A stretch of 64,000 nt of DNA from Blautia schinkii DSM 10518 (GTDB taxonomy: Bacteria > Bacillota > Clostridia > Lachnospirales > Lachnospiraceae): positions 186,001 to 250,000 of the forward strand of contig JNKJ01000010.1 in the NCBI GenBank assembly GCA_000702025.1, given 5' to 3'. The position numbers and the translations under genes are program-made. Of the stretch, positions 23,029 through 31,796 are shown piece by piece (the first letter of the stretch is position 1; every line of letters starts with the position of its first letter). The notes under the pieces were generated by a model, which ran no database searches, was not told where the DNA came from, and was given only the letters and a program-made list of their open reading frames with translations.

Positions 23029-24868
23029 AGAAGTCCAGGTCGATATAAAAACGGTTCAGTTGTTCCGGGAAGTGGCGAAAGCCGTTGCGCCGCCGCCGCT
23101 TTTGACCGTCAGCGAATGGGCCGACAGTTACAGACGCCTATCGGCGGAAGCCGCGGCGGAACCTGGGCAATGGAACACAGACCGCGCGCCGTATCAAAGG
23201 GCAATCATGGACGCGGTAAACGACGCGGAAGTCGAAGAAATCGTGATAAAATCGTCCGCACAGGTCGGAAAGACGGAACTGATCCTGAACGTGATCGGTT
23301 TTTTTATTGACTACGATCCCGCGCCGATCCTTGTGTTGCAACCGACACTTGACATGGCACAGGCTTTTTCAAAAGACCGGCTTGCGCCTATGATCCGAGA
23401 CACGCCAGCACTTCACGGCAAAGTCAAGGACGTCCGATCGAGGGATTCCGGGAACACGATTCTTCACAAAAAGTTTCCGGGCGGTCACGTCACGATCGCG
23501 GGCGCGAATTCGGCGTCGTCGCTGGCGTCGCGTCCGATCAGAATTGTTCTAATGGACGAAATTGACCGCTATCCGGCCAGCGCGGGAACTGAAGGAAATC
23601 CGATCAAACTTGCGGAAAAAAGAACGGCGACGTTCTGGAACCGGAAGAAGATCAAAGTTTCGACGCCTACGGATAAATTAACAAGTCAGATCGAAAAGGA
23701 ATATGAAACCGGTACAATGGAAGAATGGAATGTTCCGTGTCCGTGTTGCGGCAAATATCAGCCGTATGAATGGGCGCGGGTTCATTTTTCAGATGTGACT
23801 ATGGAATGTAAATTCTGTACGGAACGATTTTCTGAAGTAGACTGGAAAGCCGGGGAAGGGAAATATATCGCAGAACATCCGGAACGGAAGAAAAAGCGGT
23901 CGTTTCACTTAAACGAATTAGCGTCGCCCTGGAAACACTGGGAAGAAATTATTGAAGAATTCAAGGACGCGAACCGGGCCGTCAAGGAATCCGGCGACGT
24001 GGAACGCCTGAAAGTCTGGATCAATACCACGCTGGGCGAAGCCTGGGAAGAACGCGGCGAATCCGCCGACGACGATTCCCTGTTGAACCGGCGCGAAAGG
24101 TATATGGCCGATCTTCCGGAAGGCGTCCTTCTTGTCACGGCCGGGATCGACGTTCAGGACGATCGTTTCGAGGTCGAAATAACCGGGTGGGGGCGCGGCT
24201 ATGAATCATGGGGGATCAAGTACGAAAAGATTTTCGGCGATCTGGAAAAAGAAGAAACCTGGGCGAAGCTGGAAGAATATCTTGACCGCGAACTGTACTT
24301 CGAGGACGGCCACAGCCTTTTGATCGCGTGTTCGTGCATTGATACGGGCGGACACTTTACCACGCAAACATACAAATTCCTGAAGCGCATGGAGCGCAAG
24401 AACAAACGGATTTACGGTATAAAGGGCATGGGCGGCCCTGGATTGCCGCTGATCTATAAATTATCGACGAACAACAATCTGAAAGTGAAGGTTTTTATTT
24501 TGGGCGTTGATTCAGGAAAAGAAATCCTTATGACACGTCTGAAGACGGTGGACGAAGGCCCCGGCTTCTGTCATTTCCCGATCAACAAAGATCGCGGATA
24601 TGATGAAACGTATATCAAGGGCCTGAATTCGGAACAGCGCGTCATTCAGATGAAGGACGGGCGGCCGGTCATGAAGTGGGTAAAAAAGACCGGAACGAGA
24701 AACGAGCCGCTTGACCTTCGCAATTATTCCACGGCCGCGGCGGAAATCTTGCGGCCGGATTGGGAAGTCCTTGAAAGAAAAGTGAAAGCGGGGATCAATT
24801 ACATGAAAAGGCAACCGAAAAAGAAGTCGGCGCGTTCCGGAACGGTCAGCCGCGGGATTCAGTTATAA
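23021..24868 (+). CDS. Terminase large subunit (GpA family)
   Basis: A 615-residue packaging motor and nuclease of the lambda GpA family. The ATPase has SSAQVGKTE as Walker A (about residue 77) and IVLMDEIDR as Walker B; a zinc-like CPCCGK and CKFC insertion follows; the nuclease part includes VTAGIDVQDDR with its metal-binding Asp. It cuts at cos and translocates DNA through the portal. Length and position are typical. Confidence 0.95.
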   Translation: MNKEVQVDIKTVQLFREVAKAVAPPPLLTVSEWADSYRRLSAEAAAEPGQWNTDRAPYQRAIMDAVNDAEVEEIVIKSSAQVGKTELILNVIGFFIDYDPAPILVLQPTLDMAQAFSKDRLAPMIRDTPALHGKVKDVRSRDSGNTILHKKFPGGHVTIAGANSASSLASRPIRIVLMDEIDRYPASAGTEGNPIKLAEKRTATFWNRKKIKVSTPTDKLTSQIEKEYETGTMEEWNVPCPCCGKYQPYEWARVHFSDVTMECKFCTERFSEVDWKAGEGKYIAEHPERKKKRSFHLNELASPWKHWEEIIEEFKDANRAVKESGDVERLKVWINTTLGEAWEERGESADDDSLLNRRERYMADLPEGVLLVTAGIDVQDDRFEVEITGWGRGYESWGIKYEKIFGDLEKEETWAKLEEYLDRELYFEDGHSLLIACSCIDTGGHFTTQTYKFLKRMERKNKRIYGIKGMGGPGLPLIYKLSTNNNLKVKVFILGVDSGKEILMTRLKTVDEGPGFCHFPINKDRGYDETYIKGLNSEQRVIQMKDGRPVMKWVKKTGTRNEPLDLRNYSTAAAEILRPDWEVLERKVKAGINYMKRQPKKKSARSGTVSRGIQL

Positions 24869-24883
24869 AAAGGCGGTGATTTT

Positions 24884-25117
24884 ATGGGAAATGTCAAGGA
24901 AGAACGCCTGACGTTGTTAAGAAACAGGCTTCAAAACTATTATGCCGCTGAAGAAGCGATCCTTCTGAATCAGGAATATGTAATCGGCACAAAGAGCCTG
25001 AAACGGGCTGATCTGGCAACCGTCCGCGCCGCGATCAAGGATTTACAGGACGAAATTGAAAAATTAGAGGGCGGCGGCAAGAACAAAGCGTTCCGTTTTG
25101 TGCCGCGCGACATATAA
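24884..25117 (+). CDS. Head-tail joining protein, gpW-like
   Basis: A 77-residue helical protein (LRNRLQNYYAAEEAIL, RADLATVRAAIKDLQDEI) between terminase and portal, the place and size of lambda gpW or the related small joining proteins. It would help close the head and attach the tail. AAGGCGG precedes the ATG. Confidence 0.75.
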   Translation: MGNVKEERLTLLRNRLQNYYAAEEAILLNQEYVIGTKSLKRADLATVRAAIKDLQDEIEKLEGGGKNKAFRFVPRDI

Positions 25118-25132
25118 AAGGGGGCTGAAAAC

Positions 25133-26827
25133 GTGAATATCTTCGACAAGATGATCGAAAAAATAAGCCCGCGCGCCGCGCTTCAGCGCGAAGCTGACCG
25201 TTTCAAGCTGGAAACAATCCGATCTTTCCGAAATTCCGGGTATGACGAAAGCGGGGCTTCCAGGTCGAAAAATTCAATGAAGGGCTGGCGGGCGCGAAGC
25301 CTGACGCCGCAAGAAGACATAGATCAGAACCTTCCGACGCTTCGCCAGCGTTCGCGAAGCCTTTTCATGTCCGCGCCGCTGGCGACGTCCGCGATCAAAA
25401 CGAACCGGACAAATATCGTCGGCCAGGGCCTGCGGCTGAAAAGCACGATCGACGCGGAATTCCTTCACATGACGCACGAACAGGCGCAAGAATGGCAGAG
25501 GGCCGCGGAACGTGAGTTCAATTTCTGGGCGTCAAAGAAATTATGTGACGCGACACGCGTGAATAATTTCTATGAAATTCAACAGGTCGCGTGTTTGAAT
25601 TGGCTTATGAACGGCGACGCCTGTTGTCTGATCGAGTACGACAAAAGCGCAAAGAAATATTTCCCGTATGGCTTGCGGCTTCACTTGATCGAATCTGACC
25701 GCGTATCAACGCCACAGTCGGCGGGAACATACGTCGATCTAATGGCCCGGAATCCGGCGACGAAGAACAGGATTTTCAACGGCGTCGAGGTTGACAGCCG
25801 CGGGAAGGTGGTCGCGTATCATATTTGTTCCAGCTATCCGGGATCGAACCTATATCCGAAAAAGACCTGGACGCGCGTGAAGGCGTTCGGGGATCGGACG
25901 GGAAGCCCGAACGTCCTTATGATCTACGAATCAGAGCGGGCGGAACAATACCGCGGCGTTCCTTACCTGGCCCCGGTCATTGAATCGCTGAAACAGCTTA
26001 CACGATACAGCGACGCCGAAATGATGGCCGCCGTTATCAACGGATTCTTCACCGTGTTCGTCACGTCGGAAAGCGGCGTCACGGATCAGCCGTTCACGGG
26101 CGTCACAGAAGAAGGCGACAACGTGACGGACGATGATATTTCGTATGAGTTAGGCCCCGGAATGGTGAACGTCCTTCAGCCTGGCGAAAAAATCGAAATC
26201 GCGGACGCAAAGCGTCCGGCAACGAATTTCGACGCTTTTGTGTCGGCCCTTGCAAAGTATATCGGCGCGGCCCTTGAAATCCCGTATGAATTACTGATGA
26301 AGTCTTTCAATGCGTCTTATTCGGCGTCACGGGCGGCGATCCTGGAAGCCTGGAAAGCCTTCAAGATGAAAAGAACATGGCTTGCAAACGATCTATGTCA
26401 GCCGGTTTATGAAATGTTCCTGGCCGAAGCGATCGCGTCAGGCCGCCTTCGCGCGCCTGGCTTCTTCCTTGATCCGCTGATTAAGGAAGCATATTGCAAA
26501 GCGCAATGGAACGGCCCGGCGCAAGGAATGATTGATCCGCTGAAGGAAGTCAACGCGGCTGAAAAGCGGATCAGCCTGAACCTGTCAACGCATGACCGCG
26601 AGACAACCGAAATGACGGGCGGCGATTTTGAAAGCAATATCCGCCAGTTACAGCGGGAAAAGAAACTGATTGCAGACCTGGAGCCGGAAAAAGCGGCGGC
26701 CCCGGAACCGGGAAGCGATACAAACAACAAAGAAGAAGGTGAAGGGAATGAAAAGAATGGAAATTCTGAACCGGGCGGCGATCCGCGCGGCGGCCCCGGC
26801 CCCGGCGACGGCGGCGAACAAAAATAA
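25133..26827 (+). CDS. Portal protein (lambda gpB family)
   Basis: A 564-residue portal. It has the family layout: N-terminal region, RSLFMSAPLATSAIKTNRTN, a long helical stem region and ALEIPYELLMKSFNASYSAS near residue 385-405, and a disordered Gly/Pro/Asp-rich tail. The dodecamer forms the DNA entry channel. GTG start 25133 follows AAAGGGGGC. Its 3' end overlaps the protease gene by 80 bases. Confidence 0.93.
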   Translation: MNIFDKMIEKISPRAALQREADRFKLETIRSFRNSGYDESGASRSKNSMKGWRARSLTPQEDIDQNLPTLRQRSRSLFMSAPLATSAIKTNRTNIVGQGLRLKSTIDAEFLHMTHEQAQEWQRAAEREFNFWASKKLCDATRVNNFYEIQQVACLNWLMNGDACCLIEYDKSAKKYFPYGLRLHLIESDRVSTPQSAGTYVDLMARNPATKNRIFNGVEVDSRGKVVAYHICSSYPGSNLYPKKTWTRVKAFGDRTGSPNVLMIYESERAEQYRGVPYLAPVIESLKQLTRYSDAEMMAAVINGFFTVFVTSESGVTDQPFTGVTEEGDNVTDDDISYELGPGMVNVLQPGEKIEIADAKRPATNFDAFVSALAKYIGAALEIPYELLMKSFNASYSASRAAILEAWKAFKMKRTWLANDLCQPVYEMFLAEAIASGRLRAPGFFLDPLIKEAYCKAQWNGPAQGMIDPLKEVNAAEKRISLNLSTHDRETTEMTGGDFESNIRQLQREKKLIADLEPEKAAAPEPGSDTNNKEEGEGNEKNGNSEPGGDPRGGPGPGDGGEQK

Positions 26828-27962
26828 ATTCTGGAATTTCGTTGACGCTGGCGGCGACACGGCGACGCTTCAGCTTTTCGGAACGATCCAGTCCGAAAAA
26901 AGCTGGTGGAGCGAAGACAATGTGACGTACCGCGATTTTATCAACGAATTGAACGGCCTGGGCGACAAGAAAACAATCCGGGTTGAAATCAATTCGGGCG
27001 GCGGCGACGTGTTCGCGGCAAATGCGATTTATAATGCGCTTCTGGCACATAAGGCGACGGTCGAAGGATATGTGATCGGCTTGTGTGCGAGCGCGGCGAC
27101 AATCGTTCTTATGGCGTGTACCACGCGGAAGATCGCAAAGAACGCGCTTCTTATGGTGCATAATCCGACAGTGACAGTTTTCGGGGCGTACAGTTCCGAA
27201 GAACTTCTGAAGCTGGCGGAAGTCACGGACAAGGTGAAAGCGTCGATCAAAACGGCGTACAAAGAACGCCTTGACAAGACGGACGAAGAAATCGACGAAT
27301 TGATGAACACTGAAACATGGTATGTCGGACAGGAAGCGATCGACGACGGTTTTTGTACTGATCTGATCGAGGAATCCGCCGACGTTCTGGATTTCGTCAA
27401 CGGTAACACGATGAATGTGAACGGGATCGTTCACACATTCCGGAATGATTACGTTGAAACGGTCGTTCCGGATAATGTTCGCAAGAAGGTACTTGAATTT
27501 TCTAATACGCCGCAGAATTCCGGTACTTTTTTGAATATCAAACACAAGAAAGGAAATGAAAACATGGGCGAGAATGGAAACAAGTTCGAGAATGTGGAAC
27601 AGTTAAGGGCCGCTTATCCGGAATTCTGCAATCAGATCGAGAATTCCGCGATCGCGTCCGAACGCGCGCGCCTTCAGGCGATCGACAAAATCGCGGCGGG
27701 CGTTCCGGCTGAAATGCTGGACAAAGCGAAGTACACGGAGCCGATCACGGCGGAAGCGTTAAGTTATGCCGTTCTTTCGGCGTCGAACGCGGCCGGATCG
27801 AAGTTCCTGAACAACATGGTTGACGATTTAGGCGGTTCCGGGGCCGGAAGCGTCGGATCGGAGCCGGGAGCGGGCGCGCCGTCCGGAGCGGAAGACGAAT
27901 CCGCGGCAAGGGTGAACGGCCTTGCGGGTGCAATGAAAAAAGACAGAAGAAGGGGGAAATAA
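26748..27962 (+). CDS. Capsid maturation protease, ClpP (S14) type, with scaffold domain
   Basis: A 404-residue protein. Residues 28-215 are a ClpP-like serine protease (INSGGGDVFAANAIYNALL; nucleophile Ser in CASAATIVLMA; His in LLMVHNP). A linker and a C-terminal helical scaffold-like region follow, beginning MGENGNKFENVEQ. The arrangement equals lambda gpC, which contains Nu3. It cleaves scaffold and portal or capsid during head assembly. The start overlaps the portal 3' end, using AAGGTGAAGGG. Confidence 0.9.
   Translation: MKRMEILNRAAIRAAAPAPATAANKNKFWNFVDAGGDTATLQLFGTIQSEKSWWSEDNVTYRDFINELNGLGDKKTIRVEINSGGGDVFAANAIYNALLAHKATVEGYVIGLCASAATIVLMACTTRKIAKNALLMVHNPTVTVFGAYSSEELLKLAEVTDKVKASIKTAYKERLDKTDEEIDELMNTETWYVGQEAIDDGFCTDLIEESADVLDFVNGNTMNVNGIVHTFRNDYVETVVPDNVRKKVLEFSNTPQNSGTFLNIKHKKGNENMGENGNKFENVEQLRAAYPEFCNQIENSAIASERARLQAIDKIAAGVPAEMLDKAKYTEPITAEALSYAVLSASNAAGSKFLNNMVDDLGGSGAGSVGSEPGAGAPSGAEDESAARVNGLAGAMKKDRRRGK
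27564..27962 (+). CDS. Nested scaffold protein from an internal start
   Basis: An in-frame ATG at 27564 inside the protease gene is preceded by AAGAAAGGAAATG, a strong ribosome site. It would give a 132-residue helical, acidic/Gly-rich protein made of the C-terminal region alone, like lambda Nu3 from gene C. The separate product is inferred, not proven. Confidence 0.6.
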   Translation: MGENGNKFENVEQLRAAYPEFCNQIENSAIASERARLQAIDKIAAGVPAEMLDKAKYTEPITAEALSYAVLSASNAAGSKFLNNMVDDLGGSGAGSVGSEPGAGAPSGAEDESAARVNGLAGAMKKDRRRGK

Positions 27963-27963
27963 T

Positions 27964-28356
27964 ATGAATCTGTTTGAGAAAATCGGCGAATTCACGCCGG
28001 ACAGCCTGATCGTATCAAATGAATTCCCGATCCTGAAGGAAGGTTGCGGGCTGAAACAGGGGCAGAAGGTTTTGAAGCGCGGTTCCCTGATCGTCAAGGA
28101 CGGTTCCGGGGATTTCGTGATCGCGCCACAGGAAAGCGAGGGCGTGACGGCGTTCGGAATCCTTGCGGACGACGTTGACACGGGCGACACGGGCGAAGAC
28201 AAGGTTCCGGCCGTCTGCTATGTGACGGGAATCTTCAATCCGGACGCGGTGATCGTCGGAGAGTCGGCAACCGTGACGGATTACGCGGACGCAATGCGCG
28301 GAAGGTCGATCTTCCTTCGCGCCGTGCAGAATTACGATCCCGCGGCGGGAAAATAA
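27964..28356 (+). CDS. Head decoration protein (gpD-like)
   Basis: A 130-residue beta-rich protein of the lambda-type head decoration family (LKQGQKVLKRGSLIVKD, FGILADDVDTGD, YVTGIFNPDAV), lying between protease and capsid as usual. It stabilises the expanded capsid. AGAAGGGGG precedes the ATG. Its stop overlaps the region in which the next gene seems to start. Confidence 0.85.
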   Translation: MNLFEKIGEFTPDSLIVSNEFPILKEGCGLKQGQKVLKRGSLIVKDGSGDFVIAPQESEGVTAFGILADDVDTGDTGEDKVPAVCYVTGIFNPDAVIVGESATVTDYADAMRGRSIFLRAVQNYDPAAGK

Positions 28357-28376
28357 TCAGCCCCGTCGTCAAAGCG

Positions 28377-28733
28377 GTGGACAGCGGGGCGCAATGTTAT
28401 GATAAAACGGCCGCTGATCTTCAGGAAAATATCGTTGTCAAAAGGGATAAAATCACGGGTACACTGAAACACACAACCGGATTCAAGGCGTTCGGGGAAG
28501 GCGAACAGGACGGAAATTTCCTTGCCCTGGCACTTCCCGCCGATCCTGACGTCGAAATCACGACAGAGGTTATAAACGGGAAGTCCGGCCCGGTCAAGGT
28601 CGGAGAAGAACGCTTTTGCGTGTACCGGATCACGGACAAGGATCGCCAGAAGATCAAAGTCGTCTATAAAAAGGGCGGCGACACGGTAACAAAAGTTTAT
28701 ACACTTACCGGATTAAAACTGAAAGGAGAATAA
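28377..28733 (+). CDS. Small beta-rich head-region protein, start uncertain
   Basis: A 118-residue protein (NIVVKRDKITGTLKHTTGF, QDGNFLALALPAD) found in many phage head operons; function unknown. GTG 28377 has no ribosome site. The same frame is open upstream as I-I-S-P-V-V-K-A-V-D back to AUA/AUC codons (28353-28358) that overlap the previous stop and follow GGCGGGAAA, so a non-standard start is possible. Confidence 0.7.
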   Translation: MDSGAQCYDKTAADLQENIVVKRDKITGTLKHTTGFKAFGEGEQDGNFLALALPADPDVEITTEVINGKSGPVKVGEERFCVYRITDKDRQKIKVVYKKGGDTVTKVYTLTGLKLKGE

Positions 28734-28739
28734 AAAAAC

Positions 28740-29774
28740 ATGGCTGATTATACCACACGTGAAATGATGGCGGCGCGCGATCAGACGCCGCCGGTCAGAA
28801 CATTTTTACAGAACACTTTCTTCCAGGACAGCAACACGCACGTCACGGAGAAGGTCGAGTTCGACGTCAGAAAGGGTAAACGGGTTATGGCTCCGTTCGT
28901 CGCGCCGCGTGTCGGCGGAAAGGTGCTGACGCGCCAGGGATTCCACACGAATCAGTTTACGACGCCGAAGATCGCGCCGGAAAGACCGCTGACGATCGAC
29001 GACATTTCGGCGCGCGCGATCGGTGAGAACATTTACAGTCAGAGAACGCCGGAAGAAAGGGAAGCGGAACTTCTGGCGAAAGACTACACCGATCTGGAAG
29101 AAGCGATTTCCAGAAGAAAAGAGTGGATGTGCCGCCAGATTCTTTTCGACGGAAAGATCGACGTTCAGGACGAAGACGAAGGGCTTGATTTCCAGGTCGA
29201 TTTCGGCTTCTCGAACAAATATGTCCTGACAACGGATCAGTATTGGTCGGTTGCGACGGTCAATCCGCTTCCGCTTCTCCGCACGATCCGCAAAGACATT
29301 ATCAAGAAGACCGGGATCGCGCCGGATATTATGATCTTCGCGGGCGACATGATCGAAGACTTCATCACGAACAAGGCGATCGTCGAAGCGATCGACAAGC
29401 TGAACATGAAGAACGTCCTGATCGAGCCGCGCGTTGTCGATCCCGCGCTGACCTTTTACGGCCGTATTCAGGAGCTTGACATGGATATTTATTCCTATGA
29501 CGAATGGTTCCTGAACGACGAGGGCGAGGAAGAATCTATCGTTCCGGCCGGACACGTGCTGATCGGACATTCCAAAGGCGAAGGCGCGATCGAGTACGGC
29601 GCGGTTACGCAGATGGAAGGGAAGCAGTTCGTCACGTATGAGGGCGATCTTGTTCCGAAGGTATACGCGGACGAGAAGAACGAAGTGAAGATGTTCCGTC
29701 TGACGTCAAGGCCGCTTCCGCGTCCGTATGACGTGGAATCCTGGGCCGTCATTGAAAAGAAAGGGGATGACTAA
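28740..29774 (+). CDS. Major capsid protein (lambda gpE family)
   Basis: A 344-residue capsid protein with the gpE family pattern: FVAPRVGGKVLTRQGF near residue 54, RPLTIDDISARAIGEN, then RRKEWMCRQIL and a C-terminal domain ending RPLPRPYDVESWAVI. GGAGAATAAAAAAAC precedes the ATG. HK97 fold, forms the icosahedral shell. Confidence 0.93.
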   Translation: MADYTTREMMAARDQTPPVRTFLQNTFFQDSNTHVTEKVEFDVRKGKRVMAPFVAPRVGGKVLTRQGFHTNQFTTPKIAPERPLTIDDISARAIGENIYSQRTPEEREAELLAKDYTDLEEAISRRKEWMCRQILFDGKIDVQDEDEGLDFQVDFGFSNKYVLTTDQYWSVATVNPLPLLRTIRKDIIKKTGIAPDIMIFAGDMIEDFITNKAIVEAIDKLNMKNVLIEPRVVDPALTFYGRIQELDMDIYSYDEWFLNDEGEEESIVPAGHVLIGHSKGEGAIEYGAVTQMEGKQFVTYEGDLVPKVYADEKNEVKMFRLTSRPLPRPYDVESWAVIEKKGDD

Positions 29775-29776
29775 TC

Positions 29777-30145
29777 ATGACATATAAGGCAAATATCAAG
29801 GTCGTCCACGGCGGGAAACTTTATCCGGCCGGAACGATCCTTCCGGACACGATTTCAAAGGCTGATATTGAGTTCCTGAAGTCCAGGGGCTATCTGACGC
29901 CGTGCGAGGATGAAGCGGCGGCCGCGGACGATTTCGACGACGATTTCGACGAAGCGACGCCGGAAGACGATTTCAAGACGGCCGACGAAATCGGGAAGCT
30001 GAGATCGAAGAAGGACGTCAAGGATTACGCCGACAAGATCGGTTGTGACCTGGGCGACGCCTGGGAAGACAAGACGCTGAAAGAGTTGAAGGAAGCCGTG
30101 ATCTTATACCAGGACGAACAGGAAGCCGCGGCCGACGCTGAATAA
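29777..30145 (+). CDS. Head-completion accessory protein, acidic
   Basis: A 122-residue protein with an N-terminal strand region (VVHGGKLYPAGTILP), a very acidic linker of Asp/Glu/Ala, and a C-terminal HeH/LEM-like helical domain (IGKLRSKKDVKDYADKIG). It sits in the lambda gpFI position after the capsid gene. The exact role is inferred from place. Confidence 0.7.
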   Translation: MTYKANIKVVHGGKLYPAGTILPDTISKADIEFLKSRGYLTPCEDEAAAADDFDDDFDEATPEDDFKTADEIGKLRSKKDVKDYADKIGCDLGDAWEDKTLKELKEAVILYQDEQEAAADAE

Positions 30146-30158
30146 GGCGGGCGATCCC

Positions 30159-30482
30159 ATGACGTTCAAAGAACAGCTTGAAAAAGACCTGGACAACATT
30201 TTTTTCAATCCGCTTGAATTCGGGGAATGGCACACAATAAACGGCGAAAAGAAGCTGATTGTCGTTGATAATGATATGCTGGCGAAGCTGGTACTTGGCA
30301 AGACAGAGCGCGACGACGGGATTTTGTCCGACAAAATCCTGATCTTCGTCCGCGAAGATGATCTTGATTTTGAACCGGTTTCGGAAATGCTGATCGAATA
30401 CGACGGCAATCAGCACGAAATCACGGACGTCCTGACCGATTTCGGCGGATATACTATCATTTTAGGGGCGAATCAGGGATGA
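30159..30482 (+). CDS. Head-tail joining protein (gpFII-like)
   Basis: A 107-residue protein (FKEQLEKDLDNIFFNPLEFG) with the start pattern of the FII/phage head-tail attachment family, in which the first helix leads to a small beta-barrel. It overlaps the next gene by 4 bases. It would join the portal assembly to the tail. Confidence 0.8.
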   Translation: MTFKEQLEKDLDNIFFNPLEFGEWHTINGEKKLIVVDNDMLAKLVLGKTERDDGILSDKILIFVREDDLDFEPVSEMLIEYDGNQHEITDVLTDFGGYTIILGANQG

Positions 30483-31069
30483 GCAGTATTATTGAAGTCA
30501 AGATTCTGAACCAGAAGGAAATTGAAAAGCGGCTGGGAAACATGAAATCGAAGGCCCCGGTCGTCATGGCCCGCGCAATCAACCGCGCCGTGACAGCCGC
30601 TAAAACCGCAATGGGGAAGGAAGCAAGTTCAAAATACTATGTCACAAGCGGGGCCGTGAAATCAACGGTCACGCTGACGCGGGCGAACGCCGGGAATTTG
30701 CGCGGCGTGGCAACGTCGAGAGACGCGCGCGTTCCGCTTTACAAATTCAAGGTTAGCCCGAAAACGCCGGTCAAGGTTTCCGGCCGGAACAGGCGAAGCC
30801 CGTCAGTCTATAAGGCCGCCGTTAAAAAGGCGGGCGGATATAAACCGCTTGACGGGAATCCGAAGCCGTTTGTTACGGGTTTCGGTTCCGGACATACAGG
30901 CGTTTTTGAAAGGAAGTCGTCAGCACGGCTTCCGATTTCGGAACTTTACGGCCCGGCCGTTCCGCAAATGCTGAAATCCGAAGACGTTTTTCCAGAGATC
31001 GAAAAGCGGGCGAATGAGGTATTGAAGAATAGGCTGGATCATGAAATTTCGCGCCTTCTGGCGCAATAA
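30479..31069 (+). CDS. Minor tail protein Z-like
   Basis: A 196-residue basic protein of the lambda gpZ family: MARAINRAVTAAKTAMGKEA, Lys/Arg-rich middle, and FERKSSARLPISELYGPAVP near residue 140-160. In lambda it activates the tail for joining. Its presence beside contractile-tail genes shows mosaicism between siphovirus-like head-neck and myovirus tail modules. Confidence 0.85.
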   Translation: MSSIIEVKILNQKEIEKRLGNMKSKAPVVMARAINRAVTAAKTAMGKEASSKYYVTSGAVKSTVTLTRANAGNLRGVATSRDARVPLYKFKVSPKTPVKVSGRNRRSPSVYKAAVKKAGGYKPLDGNPKPFVTGFGSGHTGVFERKSSARLPISELYGPAVPQMLKSEDVFPEIEKRANEVLKNRLDHEISRLLAQ

Positions 31070-31081
31070 GGGGGCGGACGA

Positions 31082-31555
31082 ATGGACGATATTGACCTTC
31101 AAAAGACGCTGATCGCCAGGCTGGAAAAGATTTTTGAACATTTCACGCTGGCGAACAATAAGACGGAACCGGTTCACGTGAATGTATATCCACAGGAATT
31201 ACCAGCGAAAGAGGGGAAGAACGATGATAAACATTTCCCTTATGTGCTGGTATGCCTGGACGAAGAAGAAATCCGGGAATCGGAGTTCGGCCCGGAAGGG
31301 ATCGCAAGCGTTTATTTCGTCGTCGGCGTCAAGGACGACAATAAAGACAAGAACGGTCACTTCGACGTTGCCCGCATGATGAACATGATCGTCGAATCTT
31401 TCCTTGAATGTCCGGTTGTCGGGATGAAATACCGGGTTCGGTTCCCGATCAACAAAAAGTTCCAGGAAGAAGAAACACATCCGTATTACATCGGCGGGAT
31501 TACGACGTTCTGGACGGTTCCGCTTCCGAACATGAGGGAAACAGAATATGATTAA
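31082..31555 (+). CDS. Tail terminator-like protein
   Basis: A 157-residue protein (MDDIDLQKTLIARLEKIF; FPYVLVCLDEEE) at the place of the tail-terminator (gpU-type) gene before sheath. Alpha/beta with an acidic middle. It would cap the tail tube at the neck. Family assignment rests on place and length. It overlaps the next gene by 8 bases. Confidence 0.6.
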   Translation: MDDIDLQKTLIARLEKIFEHFTLANNKTEPVHVNVYPQELPAKEGKNDDKHFPYVLVCLDEEEIRESEFGPEGIASVYFVVGVKDDNKDKNGHFDVARMMNMIVESFLECPVVGMKYRVRFPINKKFQEEETHPYYIGGITTFWTVPLPNMRETEYD

Positions 31556-31781
31556 CAACGAACCTGTCCTGATCTATTTAGGGCCTACAATCCGCGGCGT
31601 GGTAAAACACGGCGCGTCTTTTTGTTCCGGTTTCCCGCGCCAGCTTGAAGAATTCAGCGCGGAAAACAAGGTTATCAAAAACCTGATCGTTCCAGTTTCC
31701 AAAATCCAGGAAACGACGAAGGCAATTTCCACGGAAGGAACGGTCGAAAATATCGCCTTCAGGAAACTAAAAAACGCATGA
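31548..31781 (+). CDS. Small tail protein
   Basis: A 77-residue protein (NEPVLIYLGPTIRGVVKHGA) between the terminator-like and sheath genes; similar small genes are found at this place in Mu-like and clostridial myophages. Function unknown, probably tail assembly. Confidence 0.65.
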   Translation: MINNEPVLIYLGPTIRGVVKHGASFCSGFPRQLEEFSAENKVIKNLIVPVSKIQETTKAISTEGTVENIAFRKLKNA

Positions 31782-31796
31782 AAGGAGCAATAAAAA

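Noticed and set aside
26571..27545. Long minus-strand frame opposite the capsid protease gene, and similar antisense frames throughout the phage
   Set aside because: They are Arg/Phe-rich shadows of well-supported plus-strand genes produced by the codon bias; no ribosome sites or domains.
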